NCBI GenBank assembly: GCA_020746105.1
Contig: JAJGST010000086.1
Coordinates: 36,278 to 100,277, forward strand
Direction of reading: 5' to 3'
DNA from: Trogon surrucura
Lineage: Eukaryota; Chordata; Aves; Trogoniformes; Trogonidae
Length of the DNA: 64,000 nt
Within the stretch, counting starts at the first letter, position 1. Every line of letters starts with the position of its first letter. The notes below the pieces were generated by a model. It searched no databases and was not told where the DNA came from. It saw only the letters and a program-made list of their open reading frames with translations. Below are positions 25,620 to 36,007 of the stretch, piece after piece. A program made the translations under genes and the position numbers.

Positions 25620-26800
25620 AAATAAATTAGGGAACTTTTAGGCCCTGAAATACGATACTAGGGAAATTTGGGTCTCAGAAACTGGTTTAGAGATCTTTTG
25701 GTTTCAGAAACACCAATTTAGGGAACTTTGGGCCCCAGAAGTACCTATTTAGGGAACTTTCAGTCCCAGAAACACCAATTTAGGGAACTCTTGGTCTCAG
25801 AAACAGTGATTTAGGGAAATTGTGGCCTTAAATGCCGATTTAGGGATCTTTTAGGCTCAGAAAAACTAAATGAGGGAACTTTTAGGCCCAGAAACTCCAA
25901 ATCAGGGAAATCTGGTGCTCAGAAACAGTGATTTAGAGAACATTTGGGCTCAGAAACACCGATTTAGAGAACTTTTAGGCCCAGGAAATCTAAATTAGGG
26001 AAATTTTAGGCCCAGAAACACCAAATTAGGGAACTTTGCAGCTCAGAAGCAGCGAATTAGGCAATTTTTAGGCCCAGAAACACCAAATTAGGGAAATCTG
26101 GTGCTCAGAAACAGTGTTTTAGAGAATGTTTGGGCTCAGAAACACCGATTTAGGGATCTTTTAGGCCCAGAATAACTAAATTAGGGACGTTTTAGGCCCA
26201 GAAACAACAAATTAGGGAACTTTGGGAGTCAGAAGCAGTGATTTAGGTATCTTTTAGACCCAGAAAAACAGAATTAGGGAAATATTGGTCTCAGAAACAC
26301 CGATTTAGAGAACTTATAGTCTCAGGAACACCAATTTAGGGAACTTTCAGGCTCAGAAACACCAAACTAGGGAACTTTGGGGCCCAGAAACACCAATTTA
26401 GGGAACTTTGGGGCCCAGAAGTACCGATTTAGGGAACTTTCAGTCTCAGAAACATTGATTTAGGAAACTTTCGGGCTCAAAAGCACCAATTTTGGGATCT
26501 TTTAGGCCCAGAAAACAAAATTATGGAACTTTTAGGCCCTGAAATACGATACTAGGGAACTTTGGGGCTCAGAAACTGATTTAGAGATCTTTTGGCTTCA
26601 GAAACACCGATTGAGGGAACTTTTCGGTCCAGAAGCACCTATTTAGGGAACTTTCAGTCTCAGAAACACCAGTTTAGGGAACTCTTGGGCTCAGGAACAC
26701 CAATTTAGGGAACTCTTGGGCTCAGAAACAGTGATTTAGTGAACGTTTGGGCTCAGAAACACCGATTTAGGGATCTTTTAGGTGCAGAAATACCAACTTA
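25620..26800 (+). repeat. Block shared with 37.0-38.2 kb
   Basis: Variant order at 25,620-26,060 repeats at 37,020-37,460 (offset 11,400), and 26,225-26,800 repeats from 37,501 (offset 11,276); the 124-bp change in offset is four monomers. The block includes the unusual monomers CAGTCCCAGAAACACC and TTGGCCTTAAATGCCG. It shows that part of the large HOR downstream of the first module was built from sequence already present in arm B. Confidence 0.75.
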
Positions 26801-27019
26801 GGTAACATTGGGACTCAGAAGCAGCGAATTAGGCAACTTTGGGTCTCAAAAGCAGCGAATTAGGGAACTCTGGGGCTCAGGAACACCAACTTAGGGAACT
26901 TTCAGGCTCAGAAACAGTGATTTAGGGAACTTTTGGGCTCAAGAGCACCGATTTCGGGAACTTTTAGGCCCAGAAAACAAAATTATGGAACTTTTAGGCC
27001 CTGAAATATGATACTAGGG

Positions 27020-28760
27020 AAATTTGGGGCTCTGAAACTGATTTAGAGATCTTTTGACTTCAGAAACAACAATTTAGGGAACTTTTAGGACCAAAAGCAT
27101 GAATTTAGGGAACGTTTAGGCTCAGAAACACCGATTCAGGGAACTTTGGCGTCCAGAAGCACCTATTTAGGGAACTTTCAGTCTCAGAAACACGAGTTTA
27201 GGTAACTCTTGGGCTCAGGAACACCAATTTAGGGAACTCTTGGGCTCAGAAACAGTGATTTAGGGAACATTTGCGCTCAGAAACGGCGACTTAGGGATCT
27301 TTTAAGCCCAGAATATCTAAATTAGGGAATTTTAGGTGCAGAAACACAAAGTTAGGGAACTGTGGGGCTCAGGAATAGTGATTTAGAGAAGTTTTAGGCC
27401 CAGAAACGCCTAGTTAGGAAACTTTGGTTCTCAGAAGCAGCTATTTAGGGAACTTTGACCTCAGAAACACTAATTTAGAGATCTTTTAGGTCCAATGAAA
27501 CTAAATTAGGGAACTTTTAGGCCCAGAAACACCAAATTAGGGAACTTTGGGGCTCAGAAACAGTGATTTAGTGAACGTTTCGGCTCAGAAACACCAATTT
27601 ATGGATATTTTAGGCACAGAAACCCCAACTTAGGGAACATTGGGGCTCAGAAGCATCGAATTAGGGAACTTTGGGGCTGAGAAACACCAATTTAGGGAAC
27701 TTTCAGTCTCAGAAACACCAGTTTAGGGAACTCTTGGGCTCAGGAACACCAATTTAGGGAACTTTGGTGCTCAGAAACAGTGATTTAGGGATCTTTTAGG
27801 CCCAGAAACACCGATTAAGGGATCTTTTAGCCCTGAAATACGATACTAGGTAAATTTGGGGCTCAGAAACAGCGAATTAGGCAACTTTGGGTCTCAAAAG
27901 CAGCGAATTAGGGAACTTTGGGGCTCAGGAACACCAACTTAGGGAACTTTCAGGCTCAGAAACAGTGATTTAGGGAACTTTTGGGCTCAGAAACACCGAT
28001 TTAGGGATCTTTTAGGCCCAGAAAACAAAATTAGGGAACTTTTAGGCCCTGAAATATGATACTAGGGAAATTTGGGGCTCAGAAACTGATTTAGGGATCT
28101 TTTGGCCCAGAAACACCAATTTAGGGAACTTTTAGGCCAAAAGCATGAATTTAGGGAACTTTAGGGCTCAGAAACACCGATTCAGGGAACTTTGGCGTCC
28201 AGAAGCACCTATTTAGGGAACTTTCAGTCTCAGAAACACGAGTTTAGGTAACTCTTGGGCTCAGGAACACCAATTTAGGGAACTCTTGGGCTCAGAAACA
28301 GTGATTTAGGGAACATTTGCGCTCAGAAACGGCGACTTAGGGATCTTTTAAGCCCAGAATATCTAAATTAGGGAATTTTAGGTGCAGAAACACAAAGTTA
28401 GGGAACTGTGGGGCTCAGGAATAGTGATTTAGAGAAGTTTTAGGCCCAGAAACGCCTAGTTAGGAAACTTTGGTTCTCAGAAGCAGCTATTTAGGGAACT
28501 TTGACCTCAGAAACACTAATTTAGAGATCTTTTAGGTCCAATGAAACTAAATTAGGGAACTTTTAGGCCCAGAAACACCAAATTAGGGAACTTTGGGGCT
28601 CAGAAACAGTGATTTAGTGAACGTTTCGGCTCAGAAACACCAATTTATGGATATTTTAGGCACAGAAACCCCAACTTAGGGAACATTGGGGCTCAGAAGC
28701 ATCGAATTAGGGAACTTTGGGGCTGAGAAACACCAATTTAGGGAACTTTCAGTCTCAGAA
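27020..28760 (+). repeat. Pair of blocks 1,046 bp apart
   Basis: GTCCAGAAGCACC is at 27,151 and 28,197, and CAGAAACGCCTAG at 27,401 and 28,447, so the offset is 1,046 bp. Each block runs from a GATTCAGGGAACTTTGGCG monomer to a GGGGCTGAGAAACACC monomer. The same monomer string is reused in the HORs at 31.0, 48.6, 57.0 and 61.1 kb. Confidence 0.82.
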
Positions 28761-31700
28761 ACACCAAATTAGGGAACTTTGGGGCCCAGAAACCCCGAAT
28801 TAGGGAAATTTGGGGCCCAGAAGCAATGATTTAGGGTACTTTTGGGCTCAGAAGCACCAATTTAGGGATCTTTTATGCCCAGAAATACTAAATAAGGGAA
28901 CTTTTAGGCCCTGAAATACGATACTAGGGAAATTTGGGGCTCAGAAACTGGTTTGGAGATCTTTTGGTTTCAGAAACACCAATTTAGGGAACTTTGGGGC
29001 CCAGAAGTACCGATTTAGGGAACTTTCAGTCTCAGAAACACCAATTTAGGGAACTCTTGAGCTCAGAAACAGTGATTTAGAGAACATTTGGGCTCAGAAA
29101 CACCGATTTAAGGATCTTTTAGGCCCAGAAAAACTGAATTAGGGAACTTTTAGGCCCAGAAGCAGCAAATTAGGGAACTTTGGGGCTCAGAAGCAGCGAA
29201 TTAGGGAAGTTTTAGGCCCAGAAACACCAACTTAGGGAACTTTCAGGCTCAGTAACACCAAACTAGGGAACTTTGGGGCCCAGAAACACCAATTTAGGGA
29301 ACTTTGGGGCCCAGAAGTACCGATTTAGGGAACTTTCAGTCTCAGAAACACCAATTTAGGGAACTTTCAGGCTCAGAAACGCCAAATTAGGGAACTTCGG
29401 GGCCCAGAAGCAATGATTTAGGGTACTTTTGGGCTCAAAAACACAAATTTCGGGATCTTTTAGGCCCAGAAAACAAAATTAGGGTACTTTTAGAACCTGA
29501 AATACGATACTAGGGAACTTTGGGGCTCAGAAACTGATTTAGAGAACTTTTGGCTTCAGAAACGCTAATTTAGGGAACTTTTGGGCTCAGGAACACCAAT
29601 TCAGGGAACTCTTGGTCTCAGAAACAGTGATTTAGGGCACGTTTGGGCTCAGAAACACCAATTTATGGATCTTTTAGGCACAGAAACCCCAACTTAGGGA
29701 ACATTGGGGCTCAGAAGCAGGGAATTAGGGAACTTTGGGTCTCAGAAACACCAACTTAGGGAACTTTCAGGCTCAGAAACACCAAATTAGGGAACTTTGG
29801 GGCCCAGAAGCAATGATTTAGGGTACTTTTGGGCTCAAAAGCACCAATTTAGGGATCTTTTAGGCCCAGAAACACCAAATTAGGGAACTTTTAGACCCTG
29901 AAATACGATACTAGGGAAATATGGGGCTCAGAAACTTTTAGAGATCTTTTGGCTTCAGAAACGCTAATTTAGGGAAATTTGGGGCTCAGAAAAACCAATT
30001 TAGGGAACGTTGGTGCCCAGAAGCACCAATTTAGGGAACTTTCAGTCTCAGAAACACCAATTTAGGGATCTTTTAGGCCCAGAAACACCAATTTAGGGAT
30101 CTTTTTGGGCCAGAAACACCAAATTAGGGAACTTTTGGGCTCAGGAATAGTGATTTAAAGAACTTTTAGGCCCATGAACACCTAATTAGGGAATTTCGGG
30201 ACTCAGAAGCAGCGATTTAGGGAACTTTTGGTCTCAGAAGCAGCGATTTACAGAACGTTTGGGCTCAGAAACACAAATTTAGCTATCTTTTAGGCCCAGA
30301 GAAACTAAACTAGGGAAATTGTAGGGCCAGAAACACCAAGTTAGGGAACTTTGGGTCTCAGAAACAGTGATTTAGTGAACGTTTGGGCTCAGAAACACCA
30401 ATTTATGGATCTTTTAGGCACAGAAACCCCAACTTAGGGAACATTGGGGCTCAGAAGCAGCGAATTAGGGAACTTTGGGTCTCAAAAACAGCAATTTAGG
30501 GAACTTTCAGGCTCAGAAACACCAAATTAGGGAACTTTGGAGCCCAGAATCAATGATTTAGGGTACTTTTGGGCTCAAAAGCACCAATTTAGGGATCTTT
30601 TAGACCCAGAAAAACTAAATAAGGGATCTTTTAGGCCCTGAAATACGATACTAGGGAAATTTGGGGCTCAGAAACTGGTTTAGAGATCTTTTGGTTTCAG
30701 AAACACCAATTTAGGGTACTTTGGGGCCCAGAAGTACCGATTTAGGGAACTTTCAGTCTCAGAAACACTAATTTAGGGAACTCTTGAGCTCAGAAACAGT
30801 GATTTAGAGAACATTTGGGCTCAGAAACACCGATTTAAGGATTTTTAGGCCCAGAGAAAACTGAATTAGGGAACTTTTAGGCCCAGAAGCAGCAAATTAG
30901 GGAACTTTGGGGCTCAGAAGCAGCGAATTAGGGAAGTTTTAGGCCCAGAAACACCAACTTAGGGAACTTTCAGGCTCAGTAACACCAAACTAGGGAACTT
31001 TGGGGCCCAGAAACACCGATTCAGGGAACTTTGGCGTCCAGAAACACCTATTTAGGGAACTTTCAGTCTCAGAAACACGAGTTTAGGTAACTCTTGGGCT
31101 CAGGAACACCAATTTAGGGAACTCTTGGGCTCAGAAACAGTGATTTAGGGAACATTTGCGCTCAGAAACAGCGACTTAGGGATCTTTTAAGCCCAGAATA
31201 TCTAAATTAGGGAATTTTAGGTGCAGAAACACAAAGTTAGGGAACTGTGGGGCTCAGGAATAGTGATTTAGAGAAGTTTTAGGCCCAGAAACGCCTAGTT
31301 AGGAAACTTTGGTTCTCAGAAGCAGCTATTTAGGGAACTTTGACCTCAGAAACACTAATTTAGAGATCTTTTAGGTCCAATGAAACTAAATTAGGGAACT
31401 TTTAGGCCCAGAAACACCAAATTAGGGAACTTTGGGGCTCAGAAACAGTGATTTAGTGAACGTTTCGGCTCAGAAACACCAATTTATGGATATTTTAGGC
31501 ACAGAAACCCCAACTTAGGGAACATTGGGGCTCAGAAGCATCGAATTAGGGAACTTTGGGGCTGAGAAACACCAATTTAGGGAACTTTCAGTCTCAGAAA
31601 CACCAAATTAGGGAACTTTGGGGCCCAGAAACCCCGAATTAGGGAAATTTGGGGCCCAGAATCAATGATTTAGGGTACTTTTGGGCTCAGAAGCACCAAT

Positions 31701-33740
31701 TTAGGGATCTTTTATGCCCAGAAATACTAAATAAGGGAACTTTTAGGCCCTGAAATACGATACTAGGGAAATTTGGGGCTCAGAAACTGGTTTGGAGATC
31801 TTTTGGTTTCAGAAACACCAATTTAGGGAACTTTGGGGCCCAGAAGTACCGATTTAGGGAACTTTCAGTCTCAGAAACACCAATTTAGGGAACTCTTGAG
31901 CTCAGAAACAGTGATTTAGAGAACATTTGGGCTCAGAAACACCGATTTAAGGATCTTTTAGGCCCAGAGAAAACTGAATTAGGGAACTTTTAGGCCCAGA
32001 AGCAGCAAATTAGGGAACTTTGGGGCTCAGAAGCAGCGAATTAGGGAAGTTTTAGGCCCAGAAACACCAACTTAGGGAACTTTCAGGCTCAGTAACACCA
32101 AACTAGGGAACTTTGGGGCCCAGAAACACCAACTTAGGGAACTTTGGGTCCCAGAAGTACCGATTTAGGGAACTTTCAGTCTCAGAAACACCAATTTAGG
32201 GAACTTTCAGGCTCAGAAACGCCAAATTAGGGAACTTCGGGGCCCAGAAGCAATGATTTAGGGTACTTTTGGGCTCAAAAGCACAAATTTCGGGATCTTT
32301 TAGGCCCAGAAAACAAAATTAGGGTACTTTTAGAACCTGAAATACGATACTAGGGAACTTTGGGGCTCAGAAACTGATTTAGAGAACTTTTGGCTTCAGA
32401 AACACCAATTTAGGGAACTTTTGGGCTCAGGAACACCAATTCAGGGAACTCTTGGTCTCAGAAACAGTGATTTAGGGCACGTTTGGGCTCAGAAACACCA
32501 ATTTATGGATCTTTTAGGCACAGAAACCCCAACTTAGGGAACATTGGGGCTCAGAAGCAGGGAATTAGCGAACTTTGGGTCTCAGAAACACCAACTTAGG
32601 GAACTTTCAGGCTCAGAAACACCAAATTAGGGAACTTTGGGGCCCAGAAGCAATGATTTAGGGTACTTTTGGGCTCAAAAGCACCAATTTCGGGATCTTT
32701 TAGGCCCAGAAACACCAAATTAGGGAACTTTTAGGCCCTGAAATACGATACTAGGGAAATATGGGGCTCAGAAACTTTTAGAGATCTTTTGGCTTCAGAA
32801 ACGCTAATTTAGGGAAATTTGGGGCTCAGAAAAACCAATTTAGGGAACGTTGGTGCCCAGAAGCACCAATTTAGGGAACTTTCAGTCTCAGAAACACCAA
32901 TTTAGGGATCTTTTAGGCCCAGAAACACCAATTTAGGGATCTTTTTGGGCCAGAAACACCAAATTAGGGAACTTTTGGGCTCAGGAATAGTGATTTAAAG
33001 AACTTTTAGGCCCATGAACACCTAATTAGGGAATTTCGGGACTCAGAAGCAGCGATTTAGGGAACTTTTGGTCTCAGAAGCAGCGATTTACAGAACGTTT
33101 GGGCTCAGAAACACAAATTTAGCTATCTTTTAGGCCCAGAGAAACTAAACTAGGGAAATTTTAGGGCCAGAAACACCAAGTTAGGGAACTTTGGGTCTCA
33201 GAAACAGTGATTTAGTGAACGTTTCGGCTCAGAAACACCAATTTATGGATATTTTAGGCACAGAAACCCCAACTTAGGGAACATTGGGGCTCAGAAGCAG
33301 CGAATTAGGGAACTTTGGGTCTCAAAAACAGCAATTTAGGGAACTTTCAGGCTCAGAAACACCAAATTAGGGAACTTTGGAGCCCAGAATCAATGATTTA
33401 GGGTACTTTTGGGCTCAAAAGCACCAATTTAGGGATCTTTTAGACCCAGAAAAACTAAATAAGGGATCTTTTAGGCCCTGAAATACGATACTAGGGAAAT
33501 TTGGGGCTCAGAAACTGGTTTAGAGATCTTTTGGTTTCAGAAACACCAATTTAGGGTACTTTGGGGCCCAGAAGTACCGATTTAGGGAACTTTCAGTCTC
33601 AGAAACACCCATTTAGGGAACTCTTGGGCTCAGAAACAGTGATTTAGAGAACATTTGTGCTCAGAAACACCGATTTAAGGATCTTTTAGGCCCAGAAAAA
33701 CTGAATTAGGGAACCTTTAGTCCCAGAAGCAGCAAATTAG
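28181..33740 (+). repeat. 2,839-bp higher-order repeat, two copies
   Basis: Copy 1 is 28,181-31,019 and copy 2 runs from 31,020 to about 33,740. Shared tags are TTCAGGGAAC at 28,181 and 31,020, CAGAAACGCC at 28,447 and 31,286, and AGAAATACTA at 28,881 and 31,720, all 2,839 bp apart; by 30,721 and 33,561 the offset is 2,840. The copies differ by rare substitutions only. Parts of this HOR are found again at 40.5-42.0 kb and 48.6-50.4 kb, inside the module-bearing HOR. Confidence 0.87.
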
Positions 33741-33904
33741 GGAACGTTTAGGCCCAGAAACACCAACTTAGGGAACTTTCAGGCTCAGAAACACCAAACT
33801 ACGGAACTTTGGGGCTCAGAAACACCAATTTAGGGAACTTTGGGGCCCAGAAGTACCAATTTAGGGAACTTTCAGTCTCAGAAACACCAATTTAGGGAAC
33901 TTTT

Positions 33905-35694
33905 GGGCTCAGAAACACCAATTTAGGGAACTCTTGGGCTCAGAAACAGTGATTTAGGGAAATTTTCGGCTCAGAAACAGCGATTTAGGGATCTTTTATG
34001 CCCAGAAAAAAATAAATTAGGGAACTTTTAGGCCCAGAAACACCAAATTAGGGAACTGTGGGGCTCCGGAATAGTGATTTAGGGAACTTTTATGCCCAGA
34101 AACACCTAATTAGGCAACATTGGGTCTCTGAAACACCAAATAAGAGAACTTTTGGGCTCAGAAGCAGCTATTTAGGGAACTTTGGCCTCAGAAACACCAA
34201 TTTAGGGATCTTTTAGGCCCTGAGAATTTAAATTAGCGAACTTTTAGGCCCAGAAACACCAAATTAGGGAACTTTGGGGCTCAGAAACAGTGATTTAGTG
34301 AACGTTTGGGCTCACAGACACTAATTTAGAGAACTTTCGGGCTCAGAAGCACCAAGTTAGGGAACTTTTGGGCTGAGAAGCACCAATTTCGGGAACTTTC
34401 AGTCTCAGAAACACCAATTTAGGGAACTCTTGGGCTCAGAAACAGTGATTTAGAGAACATTTGGGCTCAGAAACACCGATTTAAGGATCTTTTAGTCCGA
34501 GAAAAACTGAATTAGGGAACTTTTAGGCCCAGAAGCAGCAAATTAGGGAACTTTGGGGCCCAGAAGCAGCGAATTAGGGAACTTTGGGGCTCAGAAGCAG
34601 CGAATTAGGGTAGTTTTAGGCCCAGAAACACCAACTTAGGGAACTTTCAGGCTCAGAAACACCGAACTAGGGAACTTTGGGGCCCAGAAACACCAATTTA
34701 GGGAACTCTGGGGTCCAGAAGTACCAATTTAGGGAACTTTCAGTCTCAGAAACACCAATTTAGGGAACTTTCAGGCTCAGAAACGCCAAATTAGGGAACT
34801 TTGGGGCCCAGAAGCAATGATTTAGGGTACTTTTGGGCTCAAAAGCACCAATTTCGGGATCTTTTCGGCCCAGGAAACAAAATTATGGTACTTTTAGGAC
34901 CTGAGATACGATACTAGGGAACTTTGGGGCTCAGAAACTGATTTAGAGAACTTTTGGCTTCAGAAACACCAATTTAGGGAACCTTGGGGCCCAGATACAT
35001 GAATTTCGGGAATGTTGAGGGTCAGAAACACCAATTTAGAGAACGTTTATGTTCAGAAACACCAATTTAGAGAACTTTGGTGCTCAGAAGCACCGATTTA
35101 GGGAACTTTCTGTCTCAGAAACACCGTTTTATGGAACTTTTGGGCTCAGAAACACCAATTTAGGGAACTCTTGGGCACAGAAACAGTCATTTAGGGAACT
35201 TTGGGGCTCAGAAATGCCGATTTAGGGATCTTTTATGCCCAGTAAAACTAAATTAGTTAACTTTTAAGCCCAGAAACACCAAATTAGGGAACTTTGGGGC
35301 TCAGGAATAGTGATTTAGAGAACTTTTAGGCCCAGGAACACCTACTTAGGGAATTTTGAGGCTCAGAAGCAGCGATTTAGGGAACTTTGGGGCTCAGAAG
35401 CAGTGATTTAGTGGACGTTTGGGCTCAGAAACACCAAATTAGAGAACTTTTGGGCTCGGAAGCACCAAATTAGAGAACTTTTAGGCCCAGATAAACGAAA
35501 TGAGGGAACTTTTATACCCAGAAACACCAAATTAGGGAAATCTGGTGCTCAGAAACAGAGATTTAGAGAACGTTTGGGCTCAGAAACACCAATTTAGGGA
35601 TCTTTTAAGCCCGGAAACACCAACTTAGTGATCATTGGGACTGAGAAGCAGCGAATTAGGCAACTTTGGGGCTCAGAGGCAGGGAATTAGGGAA
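33905..35694 (+). repeat. Pre-module satellite block, copy 1
   Basis: About 1.8 kb of satellite always found directly left of modules 1-3; the other copies are about 42,960-44,828 and 51,315-53,150. Its last 90 bases, with the tags TTTAAGCCCGGAAACACC and CTCAGAGGCAGGG, are conserved before all five modules. The distance from CTTTTCGGCC to the module is 834 bp here, 896 bp before module 2 and 865 bp before module 3, steps of exactly one monomer (31 bp). Confidence 0.85.
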
Positions 35695-35745
35695 CCCAAA
35701 CCTGAGGCCGCACTGGCAGCTCCAGGGCAGACACCCGAGATAGTG

Positions 35746-35823
35746 TGGGCGGAGCCACCCTCAGGGGCGTGGCGATTTTAAACACGGTGATCAGCTGTTA
35801 ACTGTGCCCTCAGGGTATAAGAA
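35746..35823 (+). promoter_or_regulatory. Core promoter of module 1 (GC boxes plus TATA)
   Basis: GGGCGG (Sp1-type) at 35,747, GGGGCGTGGC (KLF/CACCC-type) at 35,764 and TATAAGAA at 35,816-35,823 lie within 78 bp. A start site would be expected about 28-33 bp past the TATA box, near 35,845, within the palindrome; a TTCACTG initiator-like site follows at 35,853. TATA positions in the other copies are 44,950, 53,272, 58,010 and 62,103, all intact. Confidence 0.6.
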
Positions 35824-35877
35824 TCCTTTGGGAGGGCAGGGACTAGTCCCTGTTCACTGAAGGAGAGACCTAGAAGA

Positions 35878-35883
35878 GTAAGT
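35878..35883 (+). promoter_or_regulatory. Candidate 5' splice site of module 1
   Basis: GTAAGT preceded by AAGA, close to the vertebrate donor consensus. In copies 2-5 it is preceded by AAGG (GTAAGT at 45,012, 53,334, 58,072 and 62,165). It is conserved in every copy and sits 62 bp past the TATA box, so exon 1 would be only about 30-40 nt. Possible acceptors are the many TTTCAGTCTCAG monomers downstream; none can be singled out. Confidence 0.4.
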
Positions 35884-36007
35884 CTTTGTTAAAAGGCAAG
35901 TACTTAAAAGACTTGTAAACTATTCTGTGCATAGCTTTCCAGAGAGTCTTTGTATTGTAGAGCTAACTATGGTTGCCACCAGGTCAATGGTTGTTAGAAA
36001 AAAAAAC

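Larger units (their letters stand above)
14620..35694 (+). repeat. Satellite arm B, part before the first promoter module
   Basis: About 680 monomers of the same 31-bp family in the opposite orientation, with TTTAGGGAACTTT on the plus strand. Main monomer types are AGAAACACCAATTTAGGG, AGAAGCAGCGAATTAGGG, AGAAACAGTGATTTAGTG and AGGAATAGTGATTTAGAG. The tag CCTGAAATACGATACTAGGG is the exact reverse complement of the arm A diagnostic variant. A shorter 28-bp monomer (CAGAAACTGATTTAGAG) follows it regularly. A local 183-bp duplication joins 16,841 and 17,024. Larger nested duplications are listed separately. Stretches 14,620-20,320 and 24,720-27,000 show no clear higher order by eye and contain nothing but monomers. 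Confidence 0.97.
35695..36007 (+). promoter_or_regulatory. Promoter-like module, copy 1 (313 bp)
   Basis: This is the first of five copies of the only sequence inside the array that is not made of monomers. In order it holds a GC-rich start, TGGGCGGAGC at 35,746, GGGGCGTGGC at 35,764, an E-box CAGCTG at 35,792, TATAAGAA at 35,816, a 12-base palindrome GGGACTAGTCCC at 35,839, a splice-donor-like GTAAGT at 35,878, then an AT-richer tail ending in nine A. The arrangement and spacing match an RNA polymerase II promoter with a short first exon; that reading is inference. It points right, into satellite with UUAGGG-sense RNA. Copy-specific bases are CACTGG (other copies CACCGG) and AAGAGTAAGT (others AAGGGTAAGT). 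It does not start TG or end CA and has no terminal inverted repeats, so it is not an obvious LTR or DNA transposon. A captured host promoter or an unknown element are the alternatives. Confidence 0.72.

Noticed and set aside
35695-36007. Module as a solo LTR or DNA transposon
   Set aside because: No TG...CA ends, no terminal inverted repeats, and only a 3-bp flank match; the promoter order alone does not make it an LTR.
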